Source: an uncultured Oscillospiraceae bacterium
GTDB taxonomy: Bacteria > Bacillota > Clostridia > Oscillospirales > Oscillospiraceae
Direction: 5' to 3'
NCBI GenBank assembly: GCA_934589705.1
Contig: CAKTOH010000008.1
Location: 1 to 64,000 of the forward strand
Length of the DNA: 64,000 bases
Shown here: one piece after another, positions 25,108 through 33,489 of the stretch
Position numbering within the stretch: the first letter of the stretch is position 1
Layout: each line of letters begins with the position of its first letter
Notes under the pieces: generated by a model
Databases searched by the model: none
Seen by the model: the letters and a program-made list of their open reading frames with translations, nothing else
Told to the model about the DNA's origin: nothing
Translations under genes and position numbers: made by a program

Positions 25108-26460
25108 GTGGCTAAGCCCAACCGTGGAATGCTGGAAGGCCCGCTGCTTCCCGCCATTGTTTCCTACGCGATTCCCATTATCTTCACAAGCTTACTTCAG
25201 CTGCTGTTCAACGCCGCCGACCTGGTGGTGGTGGGGCAGTTCTGCGGCAGCGTCAGCGTAGCCGCTGTGGGCTCCACCAGCTCTCTGACCAACCTGATGG
25301 TGAATTTCTTCATCGGTCTGTCCATCGGCGCAGGCATTACCGTGGCTCACGGTCTTGGCAGCCGGGAGGATACGGTGGTGCAGAACACCATCCACACCGC
25401 CATCCCCACGGCTCTGGTCAGCGGCGTGGCTCTGACCATCGTCGGCGTATGCTTCTGCCGCAATTTTCTGGAAATGATGGGCACTCCGGACAACGTCCTG
25501 CCCCTTTCCACCATTTACATGCAGATTTATTTCTGCGGCAGCACCTTCACCATGGTCTATAACTTCTGCGCCGCCATTTTACGGGCGGCGGGAGATACCA
25601 AGGGGCCGCTGGCCTATCTGACCATTGCGGGCATTGTGAACGTGATTCTGAATATTTTCTTCGTCACCCAGCTGGATATGAACGTGGCCGGTGTGGCTCT
25701 GGCCACCACCATTTCCCAGGGCATTTCCGCGGTGCTGGTCATTCGGGCCTTGATGCGCCGGACGGATGCCTGCCGCTTCGACATTCGGAAAATGAAGTTC
25801 CACCGGGCGCAGCTGTCGAAGATTCTCCGGCTGGGTCTGCCGGCCGGCATTCAGAGCTCCCTGTTCTCCATTTCCAATGTGCTGATTCAGTCCTCCGTCA
25901 ACTCCTTCGGGGACGTGTGCATGTCCGGCAGCGCCGCCTCCGCCAATATCGAGGGCTTTGTCTTTGCCATTCAGGATTCCTTCCAGCAGACGGCGGTAAA
26001 CTTCACCGGCCAGAATATGGGCGCTCACAAGTTCCGCCGGGCCCGGCGGATTCTGTGGACCTGCATGGGCTGCGTGACAGTGGTGGGCCTGGTCTTCGGC
26101 TTCTCCGCCTGGTACTTCGGGGAGCAGCTGCTGTCCATTTATATCACCGACTCCCCCACGGCCACAGCCTACGGCATGGTGCGGCTGGGCTTCATTACCC
26201 TGCCCTATTTCCTCTGCGGCCAGATGAATGTGTCCACCGGTGCGCTGCGAGGCATGGGAGCCTCCCTGACGCCCATGATTATCTCCGTTCTGGGTATCTG
26301 CGCCTTCCGGGTATTCTGGATCTACACCTTCTTCCGAGCCTTCCACACCCCGGAGTGTCTGTTTGTCTCCTACCCCATTTCCTGGATTCTCACCCTGGCC
26401 GCCCAGATGATTGCCTATTTCCTGATTTGCAGGAAGTATCCGAAAGAAGATTGTACCTAA
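25108..26460 (+). CDS. MATE family multidrug/cation efflux transporter
   Basis: 450 aa with about 12 membrane helices in two halves. The start is GTG at 25108 with TAGGAGGG 8 bases upstream. The opening PLLPAIVSYAIPIIFTSLLQ and the motif FNAADLVVVGQFCG are typical of the MATE domain, and the second half repeats the pattern (NVLIQSSVNSFG). It exports cationic drugs or metabolites using sodium or protons; the substrate is unknown. It is a single gene with its own promoter and a terminator shared with the convergent gene. Confidence 0.9.
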   Translation: MAKPNRGMLEGPLLPAIVSYAIPIIFTSLLQLLFNAADLVVVGQFCGSVSVAAVGSTSSLTNLMVNFFIGLSIGAGITVAHGLGSREDTVVQNTIHTAIPTALVSGVALTIVGVCFCRNFLEMMGTPDNVLPLSTIYMQIYFCGSTFTMVYNFCAAILRAAGDTKGPLAYLTIAGIVNVILNIFFVTQLDMNVAGVALATTISQGISAVLVIRALMRRTDACRFDIRKMKFHRAQLSKILRLGLPAGIQSSLFSISNVLIQSSVNSFGDVCMSGSAASANIEGFVFAIQDSFQQTAVNFTGQNMGAHKFRRARRILWTCMGCVTVVGLVFGFSAWYFGEQLLSIYITDSPTATAYGMVRLGFITLPYFLCGQMNVSTGALRGMGASLTPMIISVLGICAFRVFWIYTFFRAFHTPECLFVSYPISWILTLAAQMIAYFLICRKYPKEDCT

Positions 26461-26500
26461 AAAACACCGCCTGCACTTTCGCAGGCGGTGTTTCGTTTTG
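26461..26500. terminator. Bidirectional terminator between MATE and phosphoribosyltransferase genes
   Basis: The stem AAACACCGCCTGC/GCAGGCGGTGTTT has T-rich tails on both strands. It serves two convergent genes whose stop codons are 40 bases apart. Confidence 0.85.
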
Positions 26501-27055
26501 TTAGCCCAGCACGGTTCCGTCGGGGTGGAACAGGGGCAGCTTTTCCAGGTAAATCAGATCCTTGCGCTCCTGGGCGTCGCCCTCGGCAAGGATGGCCATC
26601 CGGCCGCAGATGATGCCTCCGGCCTTTTCCACCAGGGCTTCCAGGGCGTGGAGGCTTTCGCCGGTGGAAATCACGTCGTCCACGATCAGAATTTTCTTAC
26701 CCTTCATCAGCGCCGCGTCCGCGCCGTCCAGATACAGGTTCTGCTCCTTGGCGGTGGTAATGGAGTGGACGCTGACACCGAAGATATCCCGCATGTACAG
26801 CTTGGGGCCTTTGCGCGCCAGAATGTACTTCTGGTTCCCGGCCTGACGTGCCATTTCATGGGCCAGAGGAATGCCCTTGGCCTCGGCGGTGATGATATAG
26901 TCATACTCGGGAGCCCGGGCCAGCAGCTCCTTGGCACAGGCCACGGTCAGCTCAGGGTCGCCGAAGATGACGAAGCCCGCGATGGACAGGTTCTCGTTCA
27001 GGGGGCAGATGGGCAGATCCCGCTCCAGCCCGGCGATGGTCATATGATGGTACAT
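26501..27055 (-). CDS. Purine-type phosphoribosyltransferase (Apt/Xpt-like)
   Basis: 184 aa type I phosphoribosyltransferase. AAGGAG precedes two in-frame ATGs; the second at 27055 has proper spacing. The PRPP motif KKILIVDDVISTGES lies at 120-134 with acidic pair D126-D127. EAKGIPLAHEMAR and the central RKGPKLYM match the adenine/xanthine phosphoribosyltransferase group. It would convert a purine base plus PRPP to a nucleotide for salvage; the base is not determined. The 5' untranslated region is occupied by the 218-bp miniature element. No purine riboswitch was seen. Confidence 0.8.
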   Translation of the reverse strand: MYHHMTIAGLERDLPICPLNENLSIAGFVIFGDPELTVACAKELLARAPEYDYIITAEAKGIPLAHEMARQAGNQKYILARKGPKLYMRDIFGVSVHSITTAKEQNLYLDGADAALMKGKKILIVDDVISTGESLHALEALVEKAGGIICGRMAILAEGDAQERKDLIYLEKLPLFHPDGTVLG

Positions 27056-27096
27056 GGGAAGCATCTCCTTATTTTTGGGAGCAGGGCTCCGTTTAT

Positions 27097-27314
27097 GGAA
27101 GCTCTGAATAAATCGGCAAGAGCTGGTAGCGAGAGATTTTGTTCTCAGGCAAGGTTTGGAAAATGGAGGAATACTGTATGTACCCGCAAGGGGTATGCCG
27201 CATCCGTAAGCCAGCTTCGCTGGCAACGGCTGCGCTATATTTCCCATTTTTCAAACCGCAGACTGGGGGCAAAAGATCCGCTATCCAGCCGCAGACGATT
27301 TGTTCAGAGTTTCC
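27097..27314 (-). mobile_element. 218-bp IS5-like miniature element, copy 2
   Basis: Inverted relative to copy 1 at 11105-11322, the same length, about 95% identical by reading. The ends GGAAGCTCTGAATAAATCG and CGATTTGTTCAGAGTTTCC are inverted repeats. The flanks TTAT (27093-27096) and TTAA (27315-27318) resemble a degenerated 4-bp target duplication. It lies 41 bases before the start of the phosphoribosyltransferase gene, with the same end facing the gene as in copy 1. Confidence 0.85.
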
Positions 27315-27327
27315 TTAATCTAGTTTT

Positions 27328-27355
27328 ATTATACAACGGGGGGACGAAAAGTCAA
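27328..27355 (-). promoter_or_regulatory. Promoter for the phosphoribosyltransferase gene, upstream of the miniature element
   Basis: Minus strand TTGACT (27355-27350), 16 bases, TATAAT (27333-27328). The predicted start near 27321 makes the entire 218-bp element part of the leader RNA. Confidence 0.75.
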
Positions 27356-27589
27356 GGCGGCGCCACACAATTCGGCAGAAGATGCGGAAAAACCCCCGAT
27401 GGGCGAACCATCGGGGGCTTTCGCTTGGGGTTTGGAAAGAAGAGAGGTAGAAAAGAGGATTCTACGGAGTTTGAAAGGAGGCGGCTCACGGCTTCCGCAA
27501 CCTTTCTTGCTTTTAGGATACTTGGTGGTTTTGAACAACAAATAACAGAATTGAAAACAAAATTCGACAAATTTGTTAACAGCCGGGCG

Positions 27590-27830
27590 GCAAGGCGTAA
27601 GGCTCCCCTTGCTGCTCAAGGGGAGCTGCCCCAGTGCGCACACTGGGGCTGAGGGGATCAGAACTCCCATCTTTTTGTGTGTTCTCATTGACGCAATTTT
27701 ACAATCCCTCAGTCAAAAATCAGAGATTTTTGCCAGCAGTACATTGTGGTATGACTGCCACCGGCAGTCATGGTAATTTTGATTCGCTGCGCGGAGCACC
27801 ACTGGTTCGCAATGACATGCGTGATACGAT
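27590..27830. repeat. Mosaic of family 2, family 3 and half of a family 1 repeat
   Basis: Contains GGCTCCCC/GGGGAGC, the variable hairpin CCCCAGTG/CACTGGGG (27629-27648), an inverted unit with CAAAAATC/GATTTTTG (27714-27732), the family 3 hairpin ATGACTGCC/GGCAGTCAT (27751-27771), and half of a family 1 palindrome at about 27802-27830. The gap 27360-27589 shows a CCCCGATGG/CCATCGGGG palindrome at about 27390-27418 and otherwise nothing recognisable. Confidence 0.75.
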
Positions 27831-27852
27831 GTTCATTGCAATAGGGCAATGT

Positions 27853-28497
27853 TTACTTCGTCATCTTCTCCTGCTTGACCTTATGGTCAATGATATGCCG
27901 GCTGGCAAGCTCGGCGCGGATATCCTCCACGGAAATGCCCAGCTCCACCATCAGCACCAGCACATGGTAGGCAAGGTCGGCGATCTCATAAACGGTCTCC
28001 GCCTTGTCCTGCGCCTTGCCCGCAATGATGACCTCGGTGCTCTCCTCGCCCACCTTCTTGAGAATTTTGTCCAGTCCCTTCTGGAAAAGATAAGTGGTGT
28101 AGGAGCCCTCCGGCAGTTCCTTTTTCCGGCTCTGAAGCAGCTGATAAAGTCCCTCCAGCTGGAACTTTTCGCTCTTTTCTCCGAAAATGGGGTTGTGGAA
28201 GCAGCTATCCGCCCCGGTGTGGCAGGCGGGGCCGTCCTTCTTCACCCGCACCTCCAATGCGTCCCCGTCGCAGTCGGCGGTGACGGACACAATGTGCTGA
28301 TAGTTGCCGCTGGTCTCCCCCTTGAGCCACAGCTCCTGCCGGGAGCGGCTCCAGAAGCAGGTAAGCCCCTTCTCCAGGGAGATGTTCAGGCTCTCCCGGT
28401 TCATATAGGCAAGGGTCAGGAGTTTCCCGGTTTCGTCGTCGATGACCACCGCAGGAATCAGACCCTTTTCGTCAAATTTCAGTTCCTCCACATTCAT
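27853..28497 (-). CDS. hisIE: Bifunctional phosphoribosyl-AMP cyclohydrolase / phosphoribosyl-ATP pyrophosphatase
   Basis: 214 aa, catalyses steps 2 and 3 of histidine synthesis. Residues 1-105 are HisI: AYMNRESL, TCFWSRSRQELWLKGETSGN, and the metal cysteines in ADCDGDA and GPACHTG. Residues about 118-205 are HisE, with LDKILKKVGEESTEVIIAGK and DLAYHVLVLM. GTGAGG is 8 bases from the ATG at 28497. A second ATG at 28503 overlaps the hisF stop (ATGA) but is too close to the ribosome site; either start is possible. It is the last gene of the his operon. Confidence 0.95.
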   Translation of the reverse strand: MNVEELKFDEKGLIPAVVIDDETGKLLTLAYMNRESLNISLEKGLTCFWSRSRQELWLKGETSGNYQHIVSVTADCDGDALEVRVKKDGPACHTGADSCFHNPIFGEKSEKFQLEGLYQLLQSRKKELPEGSYTTYLFQKGLDKILKKVGEESTEVIIAGKAQDKAETVYEIADLAYHVLVLMVELGISVEDIRAELASRHIIDHKVKQEKMTK

Positions 28498-28499
28498 AT

Positions 28500-29258
28500 T
28501 CATAACCTCACAGAAATGTCGTTTTCCCGGAGAACCGCTTTCAGCTCCGGGATTTTTACCTGACCGAAGTGGAAAATGGAAGCCGCCAGCCCCGCATCCA
28601 CCTTGGGAAGGGTTTTGAAAAGCGTCACAAAATCCTCCACGCACCCGGCGCCGCCGGAGGCAATCACCGGCACGTCCACGGCCTCCGACACCGCCTCCAA
28701 CATGGGAAGGTCGAAGCCGCCTTTCACTCCGTCGGTGTCGATGGAATTGAGCACCACTTCCCCCGCGCCGTTCCGGACGCACCGGGTGATCCAGGAAATA
28801 GCCTCCATTCCCGTATCCTCCCGGCCGCCCTTGGCGAAGACCCGGAAGCTTCCCTCCACCCGCTTTACGTCCGCGGAGAGCACCACGCACTGGTCGCCGT
28901 ACTTCCGGGCAGCCTGGCCGATTAAATCCGGGTTCCGGATGGCTCCGGAATTCACGCTGACCTTGTCCGCTCCGCATTTCAGCACCCGGTCAAAATCCTC
29001 CAGGGTGTTGATGCCGCCGCCAACGGTCAGGGGGATAAAAATGGTGGAGGCCACCTCCGTTAAGATGTCCGTGAACAGCTTCCGCCCCTCGCTGGAAGCG
29101 GTAATGTCATAGAACACCAGCTCGTCGGCTCCGTTCTCGCTGTAGTATTTCCCCAACTCCACCGGCGAGGACACGTCCTGAAGCCCCTGGAAATTGGTGC
29201 CCTTCACCACCCGGCCGTCTTTCACGTCCAGGCAGGGGATAATCCGTTTTGTAATCAT
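28500..29258 (-). CDS. hisF: Imidazole glycerol phosphate synthase cyclase subunit
   Basis: 252 aa TIM barrel. Uses ammonia passed from HisH to turn PRFAR into imidazole glycerol phosphate and AICAR. D11 in IIPCLDVKDGRVVKG is one catalytic Asp; the second lies in VVLNSIDTDGVKGGFD. Phosphate loops are TVGGGINTLED and IASGGAG. Start after AGGCGGCAAA. Its ATG overlaps the hisA stop by 4 bases, giving translational coupling. Length is standard. Confidence 0.97.
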   Translation of the reverse strand: MITKRIIPCLDVKDGRVVKGTNFQGLQDVSSPVELGKYYSENGADELVFYDITASSEGRKLFTDILTEVASTIFIPLTVGGGINTLEDFDRVLKCGADKVSVNSGAIRNPDLIGQAARKYGDQCVVLSADVKRVEGSFRVFAKGGREDTGMEAISWITRCVRNGAGEVVLNSIDTDGVKGGFDLPMLEAVSEAVDVPVIASGGAGCVEDFVTLFKTLPKVDAGLAASIFHFGQVKIPELKAVLRENDISVRL

Positions 29259-29968
29259 TTTGCCGCCTCCACTGCCTGCCGGAGGTCAATGGCTCCGATG
29301 TAATAGGCCTTGCCGATGATGGCTCCGTGGAGCCCCATAGCCGCCAGGGCTTTCACGTCCTCCAAGTTGGAGACCCCGCCGGAAGCAATCAGGTCAATGG
29401 AAAATTTTTCCGACAGCTCCCGGTAAAGCCCCCGATTGGTGCCCTCCATGGCTCCGTCCCGGGAGATGTCCGTGCAGATGACGGTTTTTACCCCCAGGCT
29501 CTCCATCTGCCGGAAGAAATCAAAGGCCGTCAGGTCGGCGGTTTCCGTCCAGCCCTTGATGGCCACGAGGCCCTCCTTCAAGTCAACGCCCACGGCAATT
29601 TTTTCGCCGTATGTTTCCAGCGCCGCTTTCAGGAAGTCCGGATCCTTCACCGCCGCCGTGCCCAGGATCACCCGGCCAACGCCGATGGAAAGGTAGCTCT
29701 CCACCGTCTCCATGCTCCGGATGCCGCCGCCCACCTGGGCGAAAAGGCCGGTGGATTTCACGATTTTTTCGATGACCGCCAGATTCTCCGGCTTTCCGGT
29801 TTTGGCTCCCTCCAAGTCCACCAGATGGATGTGAGAGGCTCCGGCGGCGGCGAATTCCCGGGCGGCATCGCAGGGGTCCTCCCGATAGACGGTCATCCGG
29901 GCATAGTCGCCCTGAAACAGCCGGACGGCCTTGCCGCCGTAAAGATCGATTGCGGGATAAATGTACAT
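29255..29968 (-). CDS. hisA: ProFAR isomerase
   Basis: 237 aa TIM barrel. Isomerises ProFAR to PRFAR. D8 in PAIDLYGGKAVRL is the catalytic base; the second Asp is in ICTDISRDGAMEG. Phosphate-binding glycine motifs are VGGGIRSMET and ASGGVSNLED. The start follows GGAGGGCAGGCT. It is separated from hisH by only 11 bases and overlaps hisF. No unusual residue was seen. Confidence 0.96.
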   Translation of the reverse strand: MYIYPAIDLYGGKAVRLFQGDYARMTVYREDPCDAAREFAAAGASHIHLVDLEGAKTGKPENLAVIEKIVKSTGLFAQVGGGIRSMETVESYLSIGVGRVILGTAAVKDPDFLKAALETYGEKIAVGVDLKEGLVAIKGWTETADLTAFDFFRQMESLGVKTVICTDISRDGAMEGTNRGLYRELSEKFSIDLIASGGVSNLEDVKALAAMGLHGAIIGKAYYIGAIDLRQAVEAAK

Positions 29969-29979
29969 AGCCTGCCCTC

Positions 29980-30582
29980 CTAGATTTCCGCGAACCGGCG
30001 CAGAATGGAAAGTCCCACGCTGCCGCTTTTCTCCGGGTGGAACTGACAGCCGAAAAGATTGCCCTGCTCCACCGCGGCGGTGATGGGAATGCCGTAGTCC
30101 GTCCAGGCGCTGAGGCTGTCGGCGCAGTTTTCCCCAAAGAAGGAATGGACGAAATAGACATACTGGCCACCCAGGCCTTCCAGCAGTCTGCCGCCGGTGA
30201 CATTCAGAGCGTTCCAGCCCATGTGGGGAATTTTCAGCCCCTCCGGAAGCCGCCCTTCCATAGGAACCACCTGCCCTTTCAGCAGACCCAGCCCCGGATG
30301 ACGGCCGTATTCCAGACTTTCCTCAAACAGCAGCTGCATTCCCAGGCAAATACCCAGAAGGGGGGTTCCCTTGGCGGCTTGCTTCCTGACGAAATCCGCC
30401 ATGCCGGTGTCGTTCAATTTTTTTGCCGCGTCCGGGAAGGCTCCCACGCCGGGCAGGATCAGCCGGTCGGCCTTTTGCAGCTCCGCCCCGTCACCGCTGA
30501 CGAAAACGTCCTGGCCGATGGCCTTGCAGCTGGCTTGCAGGGAAAAAAGGTTCCCCACGCCATAGTCGATAATGCCGATCAT
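29980..30582 (-). CDS. hisH: Imidazole glycerol phosphate synthase glutamine amidotransferase subunit
   Basis: 200 aa class I glutamine amidotransferase that supplies ammonia to HisF. The catalytic triad is complete: C79 in LLGICLGMQLLFE, H182 and E184 in CQFHPEKSG. The oxyanion region LPGVGAF (43-49) is present. Its ATG overlaps the hisB stop by 4 bases. Confidence 0.96.
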   Translation of the reverse strand: MIGIIDYGVGNLFSLQASCKAIGQDVFVSGDGAELQKADRLILPGVGAFPDAAKKLNDTGMADFVRKQAAKGTPLLGICLGMQLLFEESLEYGRHPGLGLLKGQVVPMEGRLPEGLKIPHMGWNALNVTGGRLLEGLGGQYVYFVHSFFGENCADSLSAWTDYGIPITAAVEQGNLFGCQFHPEKSGSVGLSILRRFAEI

Positions 30583-31163
30583 TCCAGAACCCCCTTGGTG
30601 GAAGGGATTTTGTCGGTACCGTCCAACGCCACCGCCGCCTTCATGGCCCGGCCGAAGGCCTTGAAGGCTCCCTCCACAATGTGGTGGGAGTTGGTTCCGG
30701 CCAGCTTTCGCAGATGCAGGCTCATAGGGCAGCTGCGGACGAAGCCCAGGAAGAATTCTTCCACCAATTCGGTATCAAAGCTCCCGATTTTCTCCGTGGG
30801 GATTTCCAGAGCGTCATTCAGGGAGCTTCTGCCGGAAATGTCCACGGCGGCCAGAATCAGCGCCTCGTCCATCGGCAGAAGGAAGCTGCCGTAGCGGGTA
30901 ATGCCCCGTTTGTCCCCCAGAGCCTGCCGGAAGGCCTGACCCAGGCAGATGCCCACGTCCTCCACGCTGTGGTGATCGTCTACGTCGGTATCTCCCACGC
31001 AGCGCACCTCCAGGTCAAATTTTCCGTGGGCGGCGAACAGGGTGAGCATATGGTTCAAAAACCCCACCCCGGTGCTCACTTCGGTTTTTCCCGTGCCGTC
31101 CAGGTTCAGTTTCAAAGAAATGTTGGTTTCCGCGGTATTGCGGGTGATTTCCGCCGTTCTCAT
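30579..31163 (-). CDS. hisB: Imidazoleglycerol-phosphate dehydratase
   Basis: 194 aa monofunctional dehydratase, without the histidinol-phosphatase domain found in E. coli HisB. It has the manganese-binding pattern HMLTLFAAHGKFDLEV and VDDHHSVEDVGICLGQA in the first half, repeated as RSCPMSLHLRKLAGTNSHH. Converts imidazole glycerol phosphate to imidazole acetol phosphate. Overlaps hisC and hisH by 4 bases each. Confidence 0.96.
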   Translation of the reverse strand: MRTAEITRNTAETNISLKLNLDGTGKTEVSTGVGFLNHMLTLFAAHGKFDLEVRCVGDTDVDDHHSVEDVGICLGQAFRQALGDKRGITRYGSFLLPMDEALILAAVDISGRSSLNDALEIPTEKIGSFDTELVEEFFLGFVRSCPMSLHLRKLAGTNSHHIVEGAFKAFGRAMKAAVALDGTDKIPSTKGVLE

Positions 31164-32212
31164 GGGAGCACCTCCTGTAGGGTTTCCACCAGCACCGCCA
31201 TCTGGGCGGGAGTGCCGATGGTGATCCGGTTAAACTGGCAAATCCGTGGGGATGTAAAGTGGCGCACCAGAATGCCCTTGACTTTCAGTGCTTTGTACAA
31301 TTCCAGACCGTCCATTTTGTCGGTTTTGGCGAAAAGGAAGTTGGCCTTGCTGGGCAGTACCGTAAAGCCCAACGTTTTCAGCTGCGCCGCCGTCCACTCC
31401 CGGGTTTCCATAATATTCCGGCATCTGGCCTTGTAATAGTCCTCGGCCTCCACGGTGGCCTCCCCCAGCAGAAGGGTCAGCCGGTTAATATTGTAGGGAT
31501 TGGTGGAATACTTGATTTTTTCCAGGTCGGCGATGACCTCCGGGCTGGCGAAGGCATAGCCCAGCCGACCGCCGGCCAGACACCGGGATTTGGAGAAGGT
31601 GCGCACCACCAGCAGATTTTCGTATTTTCCAATCAGGGGCAGGGCGCTTTTTCCGCCGAAGTCCACATAGGCCTCATCGATGACCACCAGGGAATCCGAA
31701 TTGGTGCGCAGGATCTGCTCGATCTGGTGCAGTGGGATGGTCATGCCCGTGGGGGCGTTGGGATTGGCGATGACCACCAGCTTGTTTTTGCCGCAGTATT
31801 TCCGATAATTCAGGGTGAAGTCTTCCTCCAATGGGATGATTTCCGCCGGAATGCCATGGAGCTCGGCAAACACGGAATAAAAGCCGTAGCTGATATCCGG
31901 GAAGGCCACGCCCCGGCCTCCGAAGGCCATGAAGGCGAAATTCAGCACCTCGTCAGAGCCGTTGGAGACGAACACGTTCTCCGGCTTCACGCCGTAAAGC
32001 CCCGCCAGCTTTTCTTTCAGCCCCTTGGCGGTGGGGTCGGAGTAGAGCCGCAGCAGCTCCACCTGCTCGCCGCTCATGGCCGCCACCACGGATGGGGCGG
32101 GGGGATAGGGGGACTCGTTGGTGTTCAGTTTGATGTACTGCATATCCCGGGGCTGCTCCCCGGGGGTATAGGCCTCCATGGCCCGGTACCGCTCGTTCAG
32201 GAACCGACTCAC
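31160..32212 (-). CDS. hisC: Histidinol-phosphate aminotransferase
   Basis: 350 aa fold-type I PLP aminotransferase. The start is GTG at 32212, preceded by AGGAAGGGAAG; the next ATG (M12) lacks a ribosome site. The pattern YIKLNTNESPYPPAP is typical of HisC. FVSNGSDEVLNF binds PLP phosphate, and K208 in RTFSKSRCLAGGRLGYA is the PLP lysine. Transfers the amino group from glutamate to imidazole acetol phosphate. It lies in the his operon with 4-base overlaps at both ends. Confidence 0.95.
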   Translation of the reverse strand: MSRFLNERYRAMEAYTPGEQPRDMQYIKLNTNESPYPPAPSVVAAMSGEQVELLRLYSDPTAKGLKEKLAGLYGVKPENVFVSNGSDEVLNFAFMAFGGRGVAFPDISYGFYSVFAELHGIPAEIIPLEEDFTLNYRKYCGKNKLVVIANPNAPTGMTIPLHQIEQILRTNSDSLVVIDEAYVDFGGKSALPLIGKYENLLVVRTFSKSRCLAGGRLGYAFASPEVIADLEKIKYSTNPYNINRLTLLLGEATVEAEDYYKARCRNIMETREWTAAQLKTLGFTVLPSKANFLFAKTDKMDGLELYKALKVKGILVRHFTSPRICQFNRITIGTPAQMAVLVETLQEVLP

Positions 32213-33489
32213 AGGCTTCCCTCCTTCCGGATGGTCACGCTTCTGCCGTGAGCCCGAAGGCCCTCCTTTTCGGCGAAGGCCGCGATTTTATCCGCCGCTT
32301 TCGCCAGGGCTTCCGGGGTATAGTAGCTGAACTGACTCTTCTTCACGAAGTCGTCCACGCTCAGAGGATTGGAAAACCGGGCAGTGCCGGAGGTTGGCAG
32401 GGTGTGATTGGGCCCGGCGAAATAATCCCCCAGCGCCTCCGGGCAGGAGCGGCCCAGGAAGATGGAACCGGCGTTCTGAATGGCATCCAGGTAGGAGAAG
32501 GGGTCGTCCACCTGCAATTCCAGGTGCTCCGGGGCGATCTCGTTGGCAATTTCGATGCCAGCCATGAGCGTTTCCGCCACAATGATCTTGCCGTTATTCT
32601 CGATGGAAGCCCGGGCGATCTCCTGCCGGGGAAGCAGAGGCAGCTGCCGCTCCAGCTCCGCCTGGACGGCCTGCGCCAGCTCTTCGCTGTCCGTTACCAG
32701 CACGGCGCTTGCCAGCTTGTCGTGCTCTGCCTGGCTGAGAAGGTCTGCCGCCACATGGACAGGGTTACTTTTGCCGTCGGCAATGACCAGAATTTCACTG
32801 GGCCCCGCGATCATGTCGATGGACACCCGGCCGAAGACCTGCTTCTTGGCCTCCGCCACGAAGGCGTTGCCAGGGCCTACGATCTTATCCACCTTGGGAA
32901 TGCTCTGCGTACCGTAGGCCAGGGCGGCAATGGCCTGCGCCCCGCCCACCTTGAAAATCCGATCCACCCCGGCAATAGAAGCCGCCGCCAGAATGGCGGG
33001 GTTCACCTTCCCGTCCCGGCCGGGGGGCGTAACCATCACCAGCTGGGGACAGCCGGCAATTTTCGCGGGAATGGTGTCCATGAGCACCGTGGAGGGGTAG
33101 GCCGCCGTGCCGCCGGGAACATAGACCCCCACCTTTTCAATGGGGGTGATTTTCTGCCCCAGGACGATGCCGGGCTTGTCGGCGATGACGAAGGAATTTC
33201 GCACCTGGCGGCTGTGGAAAGCGCGGATATTTTCCGCCGCCTCCCGGAGAATGTCCAGAAATTCCGGCTCCACCTGAGAAACCGCCTCCTGAATTTCTTC
33301 CGGGGTCACTTCCAGGCTGGTAAGCTCTGCTTTATCGAATTTGGCGCAATAGGCCTTTACCGCCGTATCGCCGTTTGCTTTCACGTCCGCGATAATGTCA
33401 GATACAATGGCCGCCACGTCCGCCTCCGGGGTGACCCGGGCGAAAATTTCGGAATTGGGCACCTGCCCTACCTTCAGAATCGGAATCAT
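32209..33489 (-). CDS. hisD: Histidinol dehydrogenase
   Basis: 426 aa, zinc- and NAD-dependent enzyme for the last two steps, histidinol to histidine. Recognised by PGGTAAYPSTVLM, VGPGNAFVAEAKK, the long signature around GPSEILVIADGKSNP with DLLSQAEHD, and the C-terminal FSNPLSVDDFVKKSQF. Length is standard. Start overlaps the hisG stop by 4 bases. Confidence 0.97.
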   Translation of the reverse strand: MIPILKVGQVPNSEIFARVTPEADVAAIVSDIIADVKANGDTAVKAYCAKFDKAELTSLEVTPEEIQEAVSQVEPEFLDILREAAENIRAFHSRQVRNSFVIADKPGIVLGQKITPIEKVGVYVPGGTAAYPSTVLMDTIPAKIAGCPQLVMVTPPGRDGKVNPAILAAASIAGVDRIFKVGGAQAIAALAYGTQSIPKVDKIVGPGNAFVAEAKKQVFGRVSIDMIAGPSEILVIADGKSNPVHVAADLLSQAEHDKLASAVLVTDSEELAQAVQAELERQLPLLPRQEIARASIENNGKIIVAETLMAGIEIANEIAPEHLELQVDDPFSYLDAIQNAGSIFLGRSCPEALGDYFAGPNHTLPTSGTARFSNPLSVDDFVKKSQFSYYTPEALAKAADKIAAFAEKEGLRAHGRSVTIRKEGSL

